64,000 bases of DNA. It comes from Paratinospora sagittata. Lineage: Eukaryota; Streptophyta; Magnoliopsida; Ranunculales; Menispermaceae. The notes beneath the pieces are model-generated. The model was given only the letters and a program-made list of their open reading frames with translations, had not been told where the DNA came from and ran no database searches. Shown here piece by piece: positions 33,623 through 63,130 of this stretch; the stretch's first letter is position 1, and each line of letters starts with the position of its first letter. The stretch spans positions 36,499,741 to 36,563,740 of the forward strand of contig CM069593.1 in assembly GCA_035771175.1 (NCBI GenBank). Direction: 5' to 3'. A program made the position numbers and the translations under genes.

Positions 33623-34451
33623 TGTTGGTTTAAAATCTAACTAACACCAAGTAGATGAACAAGTGAAGGAGATGAACTGATCTGAAGACGCGAACTCTCC
33701 GACTCCGGCGAGGGTATGTCTGCCAAATCTGAGAAGGAGAGAAAGAAATAAGGTTATCGTAAGGAACACCGGTGTGGTGCCGATCGAGGACCCTTCGATG
33801 CCTAAGTTAGAGCTTGTTTAAGACTGTAGCACTAACTCTTGTAGAGAATGATTACTTACCTTGAGAGGAGGGTTGTATGTCTATTTATAGAGGAGGTCTT
33901 CTGGCCTGGATGATTAGTAGCCTAATAGGCATGTGCCACGTGTCGTCTCGCAGTTGGTTGAGGTGAGCTGGATGAGCTCATCTATTTCGAAATGGTCAGA
34001 TTGAGTAAACCCCATCTTCCTAGTTCATTTCAGAAAATGAGTCCTATTCTGTCTCTGTGTCGAAGTCCGCGTCCGATACGTAATATGTACTCCGGATTTC
34101 TCGAGATGCAAAGTGTTGGGAAGGGATCTTTTATCATCTGCAGTCTTATCTGGAATGGTTAGCTCGACTCTCTGCCGAGCTGTGCCAAACTGAGTCAAGT
34201 TGTCGTCAATAACTCGTTTTTGAGATTTTCGTAAAATCCTCTCACCAGCTTAGTTTGACCAATTTCCATTAGTTGAGTTGATTTTAAGTTGTTCGAGCTA
34301 AGCTGTCGATCGAATCGCGTAATTCGAATGTCATTTTTGTTCTGCCACCTCAGCTCGCCAGGTCCTACGCGTAGTCTTGGTAAACTCTAAAGATGTCAGG
34401 TTGGCTCATACAAATTTGAGGTCAGCCCCATGCTGAGCTGATGGTTTAACA
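33623..34451 (-). repeat. 5' LTR of the Tat element
   Basis: It begins TGTTGGTTTAAAATC and ends GGTTTAACA. Its whole length aligns with 6319-7131. It is followed by ATCAA (34452-34456), the target duplication. It lies about 600 bp upstream of the LPAT2 start codon and would transcribe away from that gene. Confidence 0.88.
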
Positions 34452-34456
34452 ATCAA

Positions 34457-35056
34457 ATAACATTTTTCTCTACTTAATCAATTAAGCTTAAGACACTATT
34501 CAACCTTTAGCCAAATCTGAAAAAAAGAAAACGAAATGTACTTTAAATACAATGATCACAAAACATAAAATAAAAGAGATATTAAATGCGCCTGTAACAC
34601 TTAACTTATCAAATCATATCGACGGTCCTTGGAGTGTGTAACGTAACATAATAATGGCATTGACATGTGGGGAGCTCAACGTGAAGATGCAACGCAAGCA
34701 GGTAAACCAACAAACTATTGAAAAACAAGGAAAAAAAAAAACTTTTGACCAGTGAGGCTGTAAGGTGGGGCGAGGTGAGCGAACCATTTAAAACGCTATT
34801 TAGCAGTGACTTATATCTTTTTCTTTTCCTTCCCCCCCCCCAACTACACTTCTTTTCCTACGAATGGAGGAGGCATTTAAAGCCAACAGATCCTGACATC
34901 TAATAACATCAGATGGAGCGACAGCATCGGTAACCTCGAACCAGCCATAATAAATCTCTCCTCCTCTTCCTTCTTCTTCCGTCTGTCTCTCTCTCTCTCT
35001 CTCGCTCGATCGAGATTGTTTTCTCTTCTGTTCTCGTATTCTCTCTTCGTTTGGAT
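34457..35056 (+). promoter_or_regulatory. LPAT2: Proximal promoter and 5' UTR of LPAT2
   Basis: Only this stretch separates the Tat insertion from the start codon. Its last 100 bases contain a pyrimidine-rich leader (34955-35004, TCCTCCTCTTCCTTC then (TC)n), a common feature of plant 5' UTRs. TATA-like words occur (TTTAAAAC at 34787, CATTTAAAG at 34874), but I cannot decide which, if any, is used. There is no other gene here; open frames on both strands are low-complexity shadows. Confidence 0.5.
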
Positions 35057-52699
<17,643 letters not shown>

Positions 52700-53040
52700 T
52701 TGGCATCAACCAGTCTCCCACAGTTGCTTTCGGTCCCCAAATCGTTTTGAGTGGCTTGAGAAGTGATATACAAGTGTGTGTACACATGTAGTTTGCCTTC
52801 AATTCCTCCCTTCATAGTTCCTTAAGCATTCAGCTTTTTTTTTAATATATTTGTTTTTTGTAACGAATTAGATATTGTTGGACACTACGTGCTAATTCGT
52901 TAACTTGTTAAGTTAAATTCAATTTTTTTATCGAGTACTATCTATATAACCCTCTCCTGGTACCACATTTCATTCATTGCAGGCCATTGCAAATTGCTTT
53001 CTTTTTGGTTTTGGATTTTTAGTGGTTTTATTTTCTTTTC
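52700..53040 (+). other. LPAT2: LPAT2 3' UTR and terminator region
   Basis: About 340 bp between the stop codon and the LINE. AATATA at 52844 is a possible weak polyadenylation signal after a T-rich stretch (52833-52842). The exact 3' end cannot be seen. Nothing else is coded here. Confidence 0.5.
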
Positions 53041-54493
53041 TTTTTTTTGAGAGGAAACAACATGCATATTAATAATCAAAACAAAGAGGGAGTACCAGGA
53101 GAGACTGAGGACCAGGAGTACTCGTATACAAAGCAGGGAAATAAAAGCAAAGCAAGAACAGAGAAAAAAACAACTAACAAAACATTAAGAACAAAAACAA
53201 AAACTATACATACAACAGGCTCAATTTCTAATCCATTCATTGATGGAGTACCCCTTGTTGAGATTAAACGCCACAATCCAAGAAGATGTTACGATCTCAT
53301 TCCAAAGACTGTCACGAACCTTAGAAACATTCTAAAAAATGTGCCGATTTCGCTCCATCCATATCAAACACAGAGTTGTCAACGATGCTACCCTCGTAAC
53401 CTTAATGCCCTTACCTTCCAACCTATGGGTGTTATCCAATGCTAGGCACTCACAAGAAAATGAGACTCTAAACCTGTTAACCAATCTCGCATGTCATTCC
53501 TCCCATAATGTGAAAGAAATTGAGCATCTAAAAAATAAGTAATCCAAGGATTTCGCGTCCTGTAGGCATAACGGGCATCCATGAGGAAAGAGAGTGATGT
53601 ATAGGAATCTTCGTTGAAGAAAGTCCCCAATATTAAGCTTGTTATAGGTCCATATCCATCCAAACACTTTAATTCGAGATGGCACATGAGCTTTCCAAAT
53701 GGAAGATGCATGATGAAAAGGATAAAGGGTAGTGTCATCAACAAGTAATAGGAAAAAAGATTTGCAAGAAAAGGATCCGGATAGGTGAAGAGACCATGAG
53801 TACCTGTCACGACCAAGGGATAGGCGAGTTGGGCTGACCAAGGAGACCAAAGAGTTTAATTCAACTTGTTGGTCCACTGAAAGGGTGATGGGAAGAAAGA
53901 AATTCCACTAAATAACATGTTGAGTATCAATACTGGAGATAAAATGTGAGATGTGATTTGGAAAAGGTGAGATGTGGTATAGTTTAGGGAAAAGTTCAGC
54001 CAAGGGGAGATCGCATAACCATCGATCCTCCCAAAACTGAAAACAAGAACCATCCCCCACAATCGGGTTCAAATGGGGTGTCAATTCGGGTAGCAATGAT
54101 GCGATAAATTTCCATGGTAAATGTGGTCCTAATGATAGGACGATTCTCCTACCTAAATCAAGGAGACCAAAGAGTTAAATTCAACTTGTTGACTTACTGA
54201 AAGGGTGATGGGAAGAAAAAATTCCGCTAAATAACATGTTGAGTATCAATACTTGAGATAAAATGTGAGATGTGATTTGGAAAAGGTGAGATGTGGTATA
54301 GTTTAGGGAAAAGTTCAGCTAAGGGGAGATCGCATAACCATCGATCCTCCCAAAACTGAAAACAAGAACCATTCCCCATAATCAGGTTCAAATGGGGTGT
54401 CAATTCGGGCAGCAATGATGCGATAAATTTCCATGGTAAATGTGGTCCTAATGATAGGGACGATTCTCCTACCCAAATCAATTGGACCATATT
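53041..54493 (-). pseudogene. LINE 3' part, antisense, with a 320-bp tandem duplication
   Basis: The T-rich start at 53020-53050 is the tail of a LINE read on the - strand. Upstream are LHLSGSFSCKSFFLLL and VPSRIKVFGWIWTYNKL (53494-53877, the zinc-binding C-terminal region), CPLCLQDAKSLDYLFF, and FQFWEDRWLCDLPLAELFPK in two copies (53908-54062 and 54227-54430). The LINE continues on the other side of the copia element at 60052. Stops are frequent. Confidence 0.8.
53839..54480. repeat. 320-bp direct tandem duplication inside the LINE
   Basis: CAAGGAGACCAAAGAGTT begins at 53839 and again at 54159, 320 bp apart. The copies run in parallel to about 54158 and 54480 with few differences by eye (for example AATACTGGAG against AATACTTGAG). 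The duplication arose after the LINE inserted. Confidence 0.9.
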
Positions 54494-54791
54494 TGTTGTG
54501 GAAAAGAGCAAAATCTGTGAGATTTGTTTCTTTTACAAATTTATTTCCTTTAATGGATTTACTTCCTTTAAGGAAAGATAATAATTTTAGTAGTCATTTT
54601 ATTTAGCAGTTACTAAAATTGTAATTATAGCTATATGTGTAAATAACCCTGTATGTCTATATATATGGTGTCCCTCCATTAAGACATAACATAAGATTAA
54701 GACAATATTCTTTCTCTTCTTCTGTGGATGTAGGCCATAGAGCCGAACCACGTTACATCTTTGTGTCTTTCATTATTTTATTTTCTCAACA
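54494..54791 (+). repeat. 5' LTR of the copia element
   Basis: 298 bp. It contains CTATATATATGG near 54657, a plausible TATA box. It is directly followed by TGGTATCAGAG at 54792, the primer binding site. Confidence 0.92.
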
Positions 54792-54805
54792 TGGTATCAG
54801 AGACT
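54792..54805 (+). other. Primer binding site, initiator tRNA-Met type
   Basis: TGGTATCAGAGAC follows the LTR's final CA directly. It matches the start of the complement of plant initiator tRNA-Met, the usual primer for copia elements. Confidence 0.9.
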
Positions 54806-55423
54806 TAGTTTCTATTACTGGGAAATCTATTTTGGCCTTCATCGTCGAAATCATCATTGTCAGCCTTTATCGTCAGAATCCTCTTGGGTGGCCTTCATTG
54901 TTGTCGCTGCTTGAACCTTCATCACTGTCGCTGCCTGAACCTTCATCACTGTCGCTGCCTTCATCGCTAGCGTGGAAACACCGTCGTAGGTTCATCGTCA
55001 CAGATCTGAGACCAAATCTGGATTGTACATCGTCATTGCCATCTACAACTAACCTTAACTGCGTCATCTGTGTCGCCATCTTCATCCCACATCGCTGTCG
55101 TCTTCTTCTTCGTCGCCGTCTGCAACTGCATCGCCGTCGTCATCTGGTTGATCTTCTTCCTGAAAACACATCACCTGGTTCGTCTTCTTCCTGCAAACGC
55201 ATCACCTGGTTCGTCTTCTTCCTGCAAACGCCATCTTCATCTTCTTCTGCATCGCACATCGCCTAGTTGATCTTCTTCCTGCAAACGCATCGCCTGGTTC
55301 GTCTTCTTCCTGCAAACGCCATCTTCATCTTCTTCTTCATCGCACATCGTCGCCGTCTGCAAACGCCATCTTCATCTTTTTCCTTTTTTTTCTTTTTCTT
55401 TTTTGCGTTTGTGACCTAAAAAA
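54806..55423 (+). other. Copia leader, (CATC/TTC)-rich imperfect repeats
   Basis: A leader of about 600 bp, with repeats of TCATCACTGTCGCTGCCT (54920-54965) and GTTCGTCTTCTTCCTGCAAACG (55178-55375). The open frames here are Ser/Leu-rich products of these repeats, not supported as proteins. Confidence 0.65.
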
Positions 55424-56390
55424 AATGTCGGTTACTTCCGAAACAATGCAGACAGAAGAAGCAGTTGACAAAACGGAGAAATGAGAACTACCAAACATTT
55501 AGGCAGCATACAGACTTCATGGAAAAAATTACTTGAAGTGGTCTCAGCTGGTGTGTACTTTTCTGAAGGGCAAAGGGAAATTAAGTCATCTTTTGGGCAC
55601 TGGACCTACACCTGGAGATCATAAGTTTATAGCGTGGGATAACGAAGATGCTTCTATAATGACGTGGCTATGAAATTCAGTGACGCCAAAGATTAGTGAT
55701 ACATGCATGTTTCTAACTACCGCCAAAGACATTTGGGATGCCGTTCATCAGACATACTCTAAGGCCAATGATGCAGCCCAAGTGTATGAGATCAAAGTGA
55801 AAGTTGGAACAACATGACGGTCACCGAATATGCCAATGTATTGAAAAATCTTTGGCAGGAACTTGACCATTATAGGTGTATTGAGACTAAATGCCCTGCA
55901 GATGCTGTAATTTTAAATAACTATATTGAGAAGGATCGAGTCTATGACTTCTTGGCTGGACTCAATGCAGAGTTTGATCAAGTGAGAGTTCAAACTCTCA
56001 GCAAAGAGGTACCAACTCTGAATGAGACTATCTCCGCTATCCGGACTGAAGAAAGTAGAAGAAGTGTAGTGCTCACACCTCAGAAGATGGAAGGCTCAGC
56101 TATGGTTGCCAATTGGGGAAATGATCAGAAGACACACACTCCGCGTCCTAAGTCATCAAAGGTCCCAAATTGAGGCAATAGGGACAATCTAAGGTGTACT
56201 TATTGTCAGAAGACTAGGCATACCAGGGAGAAGTGTTGGGAACTTCATGGCAAACCTTCAACTTCCAGTAAAGAATGGGGCTACAACGGAGGACAGCAGA
56301 AGACCAGTGGAAAAGCACATCTGTCTACTGAACAAACAGTTGCAGCCTCCTCGGTACCAGACGGATTCAGCCAAAACGACATTGAAAGAT
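55424..56390 (+). pseudogene. Copia gag (broken)
   Basis: ATG at 55424 starts MSVTSETMQTEE, but a TGA at about 55483 and a TAG at about 55500 follow. The gag body continues in another frame at 55814-56173 (NVLKNLWQELDHYRCIETKC, VYDFLAGLNAEFDQVRVQTL) up to a stop at 56173. The zinc knuckle CTYCQKTRHTREKCWELHG is at about 56193-56250, and is Cys-x2-Cys-x4-His-x4-Cys as expected. Multiple stops and shifts make it inactive. Confidence 0.87.
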
Positions 56391-57974
56391 TGAAATCTTT
56401 GCTTGGCACCCTTGACAAACCCTCAGGTACCTATTCATTGGCCCATTCAGGTAACTTTCCTATTTCTATTAGATTTAACGTCTCGGATAAGTCTTTTGCA
56501 AACTCTTGGGTTATAGATTCTGGTGCTACTGATCACATGGCCAATTCCCCCAATATATTTCATACCTACAACCCATGTCCTAGTAGTAGGAAAATAGCCA
56601 CAGCTGATGGATCCTTAACCACAGTTACTGGTATAGGTAATGTTCACATTAGCCCCACCCTTACACTCAGAAATGTTCTCCATGTTCCTAAACTATCTAC
56701 TAACCGTATCTCTATTAAGAAACTGACCCATGATCTGAGTTGTAATGTAACCTTCTTCCTTACTTACTGTGCATTTCAAGACCAGGACTTGGGGACGATG
56801 ATTGGACATGCTAAGGAACAAGACGGGTTGAATTACCTTGAGACACCAGTACATCCTATCCAGAGTACTACTTCATTTCTCTTTGAGAACAAATTTTCCA
56901 ATAAAGAAAAGCTATGGCTTCATGTTTTCGATCTTTTAAAATCATGTTTCCTTTTTTTGTTTAAATCTCTGAATGTTGAAGATTTTCATTGTGAAGTGTG
57001 TAAGCTTGCGAAACACAAGCGTATATATTTTCCACTTAGTAATGACAGAAGCTCAGATCCTTTTGATCTCGTTCATAGTGATATTTGGGGTCCCTCTCCA
57101 ATACCTAATGTTTCTGGAGCGTGATGGTTTGTGTCCTTCATTGATGATTGTACTAGAGTCTCGTGGAGAATTGAAACAAAAATCCGATGTGAGCTTTGTT
57201 CTCCCTACCGTCCATAACATGATACACACCCAGTTTGGTGCTAAAATCAAGAGATTTCGATCTGACAATGCTAGAGACTATTTTAATCAAACATTGACCA
57301 ATTACTTCCACACCGAGGGGATCTTTTATGAATCATCTTGTGTTCACACCCCACAACAAAATGGAGTTGCTGAAAAAAAAAACGGTCACCTGCTTGATAC
57401 AACCCGAGCCTTTTTATTTCAGAATAATATGCCTAAGTCCTATTGGGGGGAAGCTGTCCTTACTGCAACACATCTTATTAACCGCCTACCATCCCAGACC
57501 CTTGTTTTCAAAAGTCCTATGGAAAAGCTATGTCAATTTTATCCTAAGCTTAAAATCTCCAATAATCTTATACCTAAAATATTTGGGTGTGTATCATTTG
57601 TCCATGTTCACCAACCCAATAGGGGGAAGTTGGACCCCAGATCTCTCATGTGTGTTTTTGTCGGATACTCTTCCACTCAAAAGGGATATAAATGCTATCA
57701 TCCGCCATCAAAGAAATTCTTTGTCTCAGCCGATGTCACTTTCTGTGAACCTGAGCCCTATTTTTTCGCTTCTCCTCTTCCGGGGAAGAATGCCCTCATG
57801 AAAGATAAGGATCGGAACTCCCTTGATAACCCTTTTGATCTTTTTGACCCCTTTATCCTCCAACAAACCAAACCTGAATCTCCTACACCCTCTGTACCCA
57901 ATGCCGAACCTAAGGATCGGATGACTGGACAAATGTACTCAAGGAATAAAGCTGCAGCTCCTGAACCGATGTAA
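56390..57974 (+). pseudogene. Copia protease and integrase (broken)
   Basis: The first frame (56390-57124) holds the protease active site WVIDSGATDHMANSPN, the GAG-pre-integrase zinc-binding part (CEVCKLAKHKR) and the core start DLVHSDIWGPSP. A frameshift at about 57120 leads into 56973-57974 with RFRSDNARDYFNQTL, VHTPQQNGVAEKKNGHLLDT, FGCVSFVHVHQPNRGKLDPR and the C-terminal wording KGYKCYHPPSKKFFVSADVT. The integrase Asp and Glu residues are present in these pieces. A stop at 57972 ends it. Confidence 0.9.
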
Positions 57975-58275
57975 GTTCAAGAATTTGAACCAACCCCTGA
58001 AAATGAGGTAACAAATCCTGAACCCTCCTTACAAATTTTATTCGTTCCTGACACTAACAATGATCTTTTAGCCTCTGAACCTGACAATGACCTTCCCATT
58101 GCCATTAGAAAGGGAATAAGGGAATGCACTAAACATCCCTTGTATCCATTATCTCATGTTGTATCCTTTGAGAAGTTCTTACCAACCCATAAGAGTTTTC
58201 TTACCAGCCTGAACAATATTCAGACTCATACATCATTATCTGAGGCTTTATCTAATACAAATTGAAACACAAGCT

Positions 58276-59376
58276 ATGAATGTGGAAATGGAAGCCCTAG
58301 AGAAAAATACAACATGGGAGTTGGTAGACTTACCTCCAAGAAAGAAACCTATGGGATGCAAATGGGTTTATACAGTAAAATACAAAGCAGATGGGTCTCT
58401 AGAGCGCTACAAGGCAAGATTGGTAGCCAAAGGATATACTCAGACATATGGTGTGGACTATGAAGAGACATTTGCTCCGGTTGCAAAAATGAATACTGTG
58501 AGACTTCTTTTGTCATTGGCAGCTAATTATGACTGGGATCTGCAACAATTTGATGTAAAGAATGCATTTTTACATGGGGATTTAGAAGAAGAAATCTATA
58601 TGGAAGTGCCTCAAGGATTTGGCACCACCGATAAAGTATGCAAATTAAAAAAGGCCCTGTATGGACTTAAACAATCTTCGAGGGCATGGTTTGGTCTGTT
58701 TGCCAAAGTAATGACAAATATGGGATATAGACAAAGCCAAGGAGATCACACTCTATTTATCAAGCACTCGACTTCAGGGGGAGTTACAGCTCTATTAGTG
58801 TATGTTGATGACATCATCATGACAGGAAACAATGAGAACGAGAGACAAAATTTGAAGCGGTGTTTGACAGAGGAATTTGAGATCAAGGAACTAGGAAGAT
58901 TGAAATACTTCCTAGGGATTGAAGTGGCACACTCTAAACAGAGAATCTTTATCTCTCAACAGAAGTACATTATAGACCTTCTTAAAGAAACAAGGAAGCT
59001 AGCATGCAAACCAAGGAATACTTCTATTGATCTTAATCACAAGCTTGGAGAAGCTGAAGAAGCGTTGACTGTTGATAAGGAGATGTATCAAAGACTAGTA
59101 GGAAAACTTATCTATCTCTATCACAAAAGACCTGATATTGCATATGCAGTAAGTGTAATAAGTCAGTTCATGCACAACCCTAAAGATATTCATTTGCAAG
59201 CAGCTAATCGCGTTTTACAGTATCTTAATGGGACTCCAGGACAGGGCATCTTATTTAAACGACACACAGGAATGGTTCTTGAAGCATATACTGATTCAGT
59301 AGTTGACAAAAGATCAACTACTGGATATTGTACGTTTCTTGGTGGGAATTTGGTGACATGGCGAAGTAAAAAGTAG
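58276..59376 (+). pseudogene. Copia RT and RNase H (366 codons, mostly intact)
   Basis: The longest copia frame. NTTWELVDLPPRKKPMGCKW opens RT. VKNAFLHGDLEEEIYMEVPQ and LLVYVDDIIMTGNNENE (catalytic YVDD) follow, then RNase H, TDSVVDKRSTTGYCTFLGGN, at the end. TAG at 59374 truncates RNase H. The rest (NVVARSSAEAKF, then CDNKSAISIAHNPVQHDHTK at 59448-59648) lies in other frames. Upstream, the linker 57975-58275 is broken. Confidence 0.92.
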
Positions 59377-59748
59377 AATGTAGTGGCCAGATCTAGTGCT
59401 GAAGCAAAATTCTGAGCAATGGCACAAAGGTTTGTGAGCTATTATGGTTGCAGATAATTTTGACAGATTTGAAGATACACTGGGATGGCCCTATGAGACT
59501 CTATTGTGACAATAAATCTGCAATTAGCATTGCCCATAACCCAGTTCAACATGATCATACCAAGCATATAGAGATTGATAGACACTTTATTAAAGAGAAG
59601 CTTGATAGTGGGTTGATCTGTACTCCATATGTGTCTACCAATAATTAACTCACCGATATGCTCACTAAAGGGTTAAACCATACTACATTCCAAGCAAATG
59701 TGCCCAAGCTGGGATTGGTAAACCTTTATTCACCAGCTTGAGGGGGAG

Positions 59749-60046
59749 TGTTGTGGAGAAGAGCAAAATCTGTGAGATTTGTTTCCTTTACGGATATATT
59801 TCCTTTAATGGATTTATTTCCTTTAAGGAAAGATGATAATTTTAGTAGTCATTTTATTTAGCAGTTACTAAAATTGTAATTATAGCTATATGTGTAAATA
59901 GCCTTGTATGTCTATATATATGGTGTCCCTCCATTAAGACATAATATAAGAATAAGACAATATTCTTTCTATTCTTCCGTGGATGTAGGCCATAGAGCCG
60001 AATCACGTTATATCTTTGTGTCTTTCATTATTTTATTTTCTTAACA
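59749..60046 (+). repeat. 3' LTR of the copia element
   Basis: 298 bp, like the 5' LTR. The polypurine tract TTGAGGGGGAG immediately precedes it (59738-59748). Confidence 0.92.
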
Positions 60047-60051
60047 ATATT

Positions 60052-60712
60052 TACTTGTGATAACCCTGGTCCAATAAGATTGATGATCCTTGAACAGTTT
60101 CCACAACCATTTAGCACAGAGCACCCTGTTTCTTGCCAATATGTTGCCTATTCCAAGACCACCCTTACCCACCGGCAACTAGACCGTCTTCCAACTGATC
60201 AGGTGGGACCCTTTACTCTTGTCAGCCCCTTTTCATAGAAAAGCTTTCATCATCTTTGTAACTCCTGATGGCACTTTGAAAATAGAGAAATAGTATGTCG
60301 GTATAGTAGCGAGTATAAAATTGATGAGAGTTAACCTTCCGCCCCTCGAAAGGAAACCTCTTTTCCACCCATCTAGTCTATGTGAGATCTTGGACACAAC
60401 TGGTTCCCAAAAATTCTTACATAGTGAATTCCCACCTAAGGGCATCCCTAGGTCCTTCATAGGCCATGAACCTATTGTACATCCAAGATTTTATGCTAAT
60501 AGCACCAACATGCTAGAGTCAATATTAATTCCAGCCAATTGACTCTTGAGCATATTAATTTTAAGGCCAGAGATCGAACTAAAACACTGAATTAGGCATA
60601 TAGCGTTTTGGACATCATCTTCATCACCATGGAGCAAGAAAAGTGCATCATTAGCAAACTGAAGGTGGGATACACGAAAAACCCCGGATTGATGATAAGA
60701 TTGTTAACCTAA
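60052..60712 (-). pseudogene. LINE thumb and end of RT, continuing the antisense LINE
   Basis: The frame at 60233-60460 has DLGMPLGGNSLCKNFWEPVV, KISHRLDGWKRGFLSRGGRL, TLINFILATIPTYYFSIFKV. Upstream to 60712 it continues with VSHLQFANDALFLLHGDE, the RT catalytic box (FAND in place of YADD/FADD, a changed Asp). Wording joins the parts at 53041-54493 and 63370-64000 into one LINE copy. Confidence 0.8.
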
Positions 60713-61280
60713 GCAGCTCATCACTTAGCACGTCCCTAAGTATACTTGATGAAGTATATTTTGATGATCACAAAAAAAATCTCTTTCGGTGCTAACGAGC
60801 TTTAATCAAGAATCTATCTCAGCACCTCAGGAAAGCAAAAAGCCAAAGAATGATTCGATTAAGGAACTCAAGGTCATATCAGACGTTCAAGATCGTTTCA
60901 ATCAAAGGACCTCAAAGATCATATCATGATTTCAAGATCACATCACACGAATGATTCGATCAAGCTTCAAGACTCCATCTTTTGATCAACGTTCAAACAT
61001 TCAGCTCTAGCGCGAAGTTCATTGAAGATCTCATAATGAAGAGTTGGACTTAAAGATTATGATAAATATGAGAAATACATAGTATTTAAGGTATATCTTT
61101 CTCTAATCGATATTGCTCAAACGCCTTTTAAAAGCATGCATAAATCACTTGTATTTGAATGTTTTGATCATACGCTTTAGGATATTTCAAATGATTTAAT
61201 TTTTTATGTTTAATTTGAAATTTACCGAGTTTTTATTCGCATTCATCGTATTTTTAATCGCGAGTCAAAACTACGTTTCA

Positions 61281-61960
61281 AGAGTCTTTCAGAACGCTAA
61301 TGATTTGACAACACTCTCCTGAACTTCATAAGTCAGGATGTTGATAATTCATTAGGACGATGATAACATTCAAGGTTGAATTGAACTGATTCATCAGGAT
61401 GCTTACTTGTAAGTAGCTGCCTCCCTTTAGTCAACCTCTGAAAGTGTCAGGACGTTGACTCAGCATCAGCTTACTGAAATATTTCTAAGTTCTTCAAAAA
61501 ATTTATCTTTGAGGACGCTGATAGTTATAAGTTAGATAAAATATCAGGACGCTACGTGGATAGGAGCGCCCTCATCCTTGGGAACCAACTTAATAACTTT
61601 CAGGACGTTGATTATCCTTCAGCGAACTTGGTTTTGTTTTCAAATATTTTGAAATAACAGGACGCTTACATAGTTGTAGCGCCCTTGTGTTTTATGTTTT
61701 AAAAGGTAGGATGCTTACTTGAAAAGTAGCGCCCTCACGTACTTAATTGTTTTAAAATATAGCAGGACGCTAACTATGCATCAGCACCCTCTGGGTTAAG
61801 TCGTTTAAGTGTCAAAGAAAGTCAGGACGCTCACGTTTCAGTAGCGCCCTCACTTCATTGTTCAGCAGGACGCTTATACGAAATGAGCGCCCTCAACGAA
61901 AAAGTTGATATTATGCGTCAGGACGCTGATTACGAAATCAGGACACTAATTCAACAACCG
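61281..61960 (+). repeat. GGACGCT/AGCGCCC array in solo LTR 3
   Basis: About thirteen GGACGCT-type words and eight AGCGCCC-type words. Clear pairs are at 61825-61849 (GGACGCT, 11 bases, AGCGCCC) and at 61867-61893 (GGACGCT, then GAGCGCCC). Homologous to 22262-22875. Confidence 0.82.
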
Positions 61961-62949
61961 TCATTGTTCTAAAAAGTACACTATATCAGTCTACTTTTTC
62001 AGAATGGATTTTGCACAGAGTCCTTTTCAGCCTTATTAGAGATCCTCTCTGATACATGAATTAAGTTTTTCTAAAAATTTCATTTTTCATGTAATATGAA
62101 AAAAACCAGGATGTTCGTGAAAATTACAGTTGCCATTTTCATACAACATTCTAGTCGTTGTGTGTAAACGTTCATATTATTTGAACTTCAAAGTTCTAAC
62201 CACTATGTCTTACTAAGTCTATAAATACTAACACTTATGACCAAACAACTCGTCGATAATTTTTATTGTGCCAACACTTTTTGAAAGTTAGTCTGTGTCA
62301 AAATGCTTTTCGTCTGATACCTTTATATATTTAAAAGATTTTCATATTGAGCTTTAATTATACTTTATCTTTGAAAATCTATTTGATGTGGTATCTACTC
62401 AAATTCTCAGCACTGATCTATACTTGATATCAATTTTGCTGAAGAAAGAATTTAAGACGTAGTTCATGAGATATACAATTATACTTAATTACATATCTTA
62501 AGTATTGTATTGAACTACATCAGTAGTTATGTCAACTACTGAATATTGAACCAGAAGTTTTCATACGTATATTCTATTTCTATTTCAAAAATTGTCTATG
62601 TCTTTGATTTACACTAGTCCTTCATTTTCTACTTCAATGTTTCATTAGTATTATATTATTTTCGAAGAAACACTGATTTTCATATCACATCATTCATGCT
62701 TTTCGAAACTGCACTTGAGCAATACCGAACATTGAAAAGTAAATGATTGTAAGTGTATTTCCTCTTAACATTACGTATTTCAATTTATACATCTTTGTAA
62801 TGCTATGTACCGAGCTTAATTGCAAAGTGTTCTACTCAGTTAGAACCAACATTATCTTGTGTTGTAATGTTGATGTGCTTCTGGATTGAAACAACCAGGA
62901 TAAGTGAATGTAGTTCACTTAATGGTTTCAGGATTGAAATCATGTTACG

Positions 62950-63130
62950 GTTATCTCTTAACCCGTAAAAGGTAAACGGTTCTTTCTTATCCCGTAAAAG
63001 GAAAACGGTTCTTCCTTATCCCATAAAAGGAACATGGGTTCTTCCTCATCCCGTAAAAGGAACATGGGTTTTTCCTCATCCCGAAAAAAGGAAATGCAGT
63101 TCGTTCTTAGCCTATGAAAGGATAGGTTTG
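62950..63130 (+). repeat. Tandem repeat of ATCCCGTAAAAGGAAAACGGTTC type
   Basis: Units of about 32 bp with TTATCCCGTAAAAGGAAAACGG recur five times or more. The array lies in the same place in this LTR as the CTCACACCCGAAAGTTGAGA array in copies 1 and 2, but the unit differs. The - strand open frame 62958-63173 (RDEEEPMFLLRDEEEPMF) is a shadow of this array. Confidence 0.82.

Larger units (their letters stand above)
6319..34451 (-). mobile_element. Tat-lineage Ty3/gypsy retrotransposon with nested insertions
   Basis: LTRs of about 813 bp (6319-7131) and 829 bp (33623-34451) both start TGTTGG and end TCAACA or TTAACA. The five bases outside each are ATCAA (6314-6318 and 34452-34456), an exact target duplication, so this is one insertion event. 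On the - strand the internal order is presumed primer site, gag, protease, RT, RNase H, second RNase H, integrase, minisatellites, antisense ORF (+ strand), polypurine tract. The second RNase H and antisense ORF are hallmarks of the Tat lineage. Nested guests occupy 7428-19300, about 19633-21601, 21883-23945 and 31876-33486, leaving roughly 10-11 kb of Tat sequence. All pol frames carry stops. Confidence 0.9.
54494..60046 (+). mobile_element. Full-length Ty1/copia element, 298-bp LTRs
   Basis: Both LTRs start TGTTGTGGA and end TTCTCAACA or TTCTTAACA, each 298 bp. The target duplication is ATATT (54489-54493 and 60047-60051), exact. It lies inside the LINE, whose reading continues across the site. 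Order: gag, protease, integrase, RT, RNase H, the copia order. By my hand count the LTRs differ at about 16 positions (about 5 percent), so the insertion is not recent but is younger than its surroundings. ORFs carry several stops. Confidence 0.93.

Noticed and set aside
35051..35056. TTG two codons upstream of the ATG as LPAT2 start
   Set aside because: Plant nuclear genes very rarely start at TTG, and the ATG at 35057 gives the family's usual N-terminus.
54724..55270. 180-codon + strand ORF behind the copia 5' LTR
   Set aside because: It reads through primer binding site and simple repeats and has no known domain; the gag frame starts later, at 55424.
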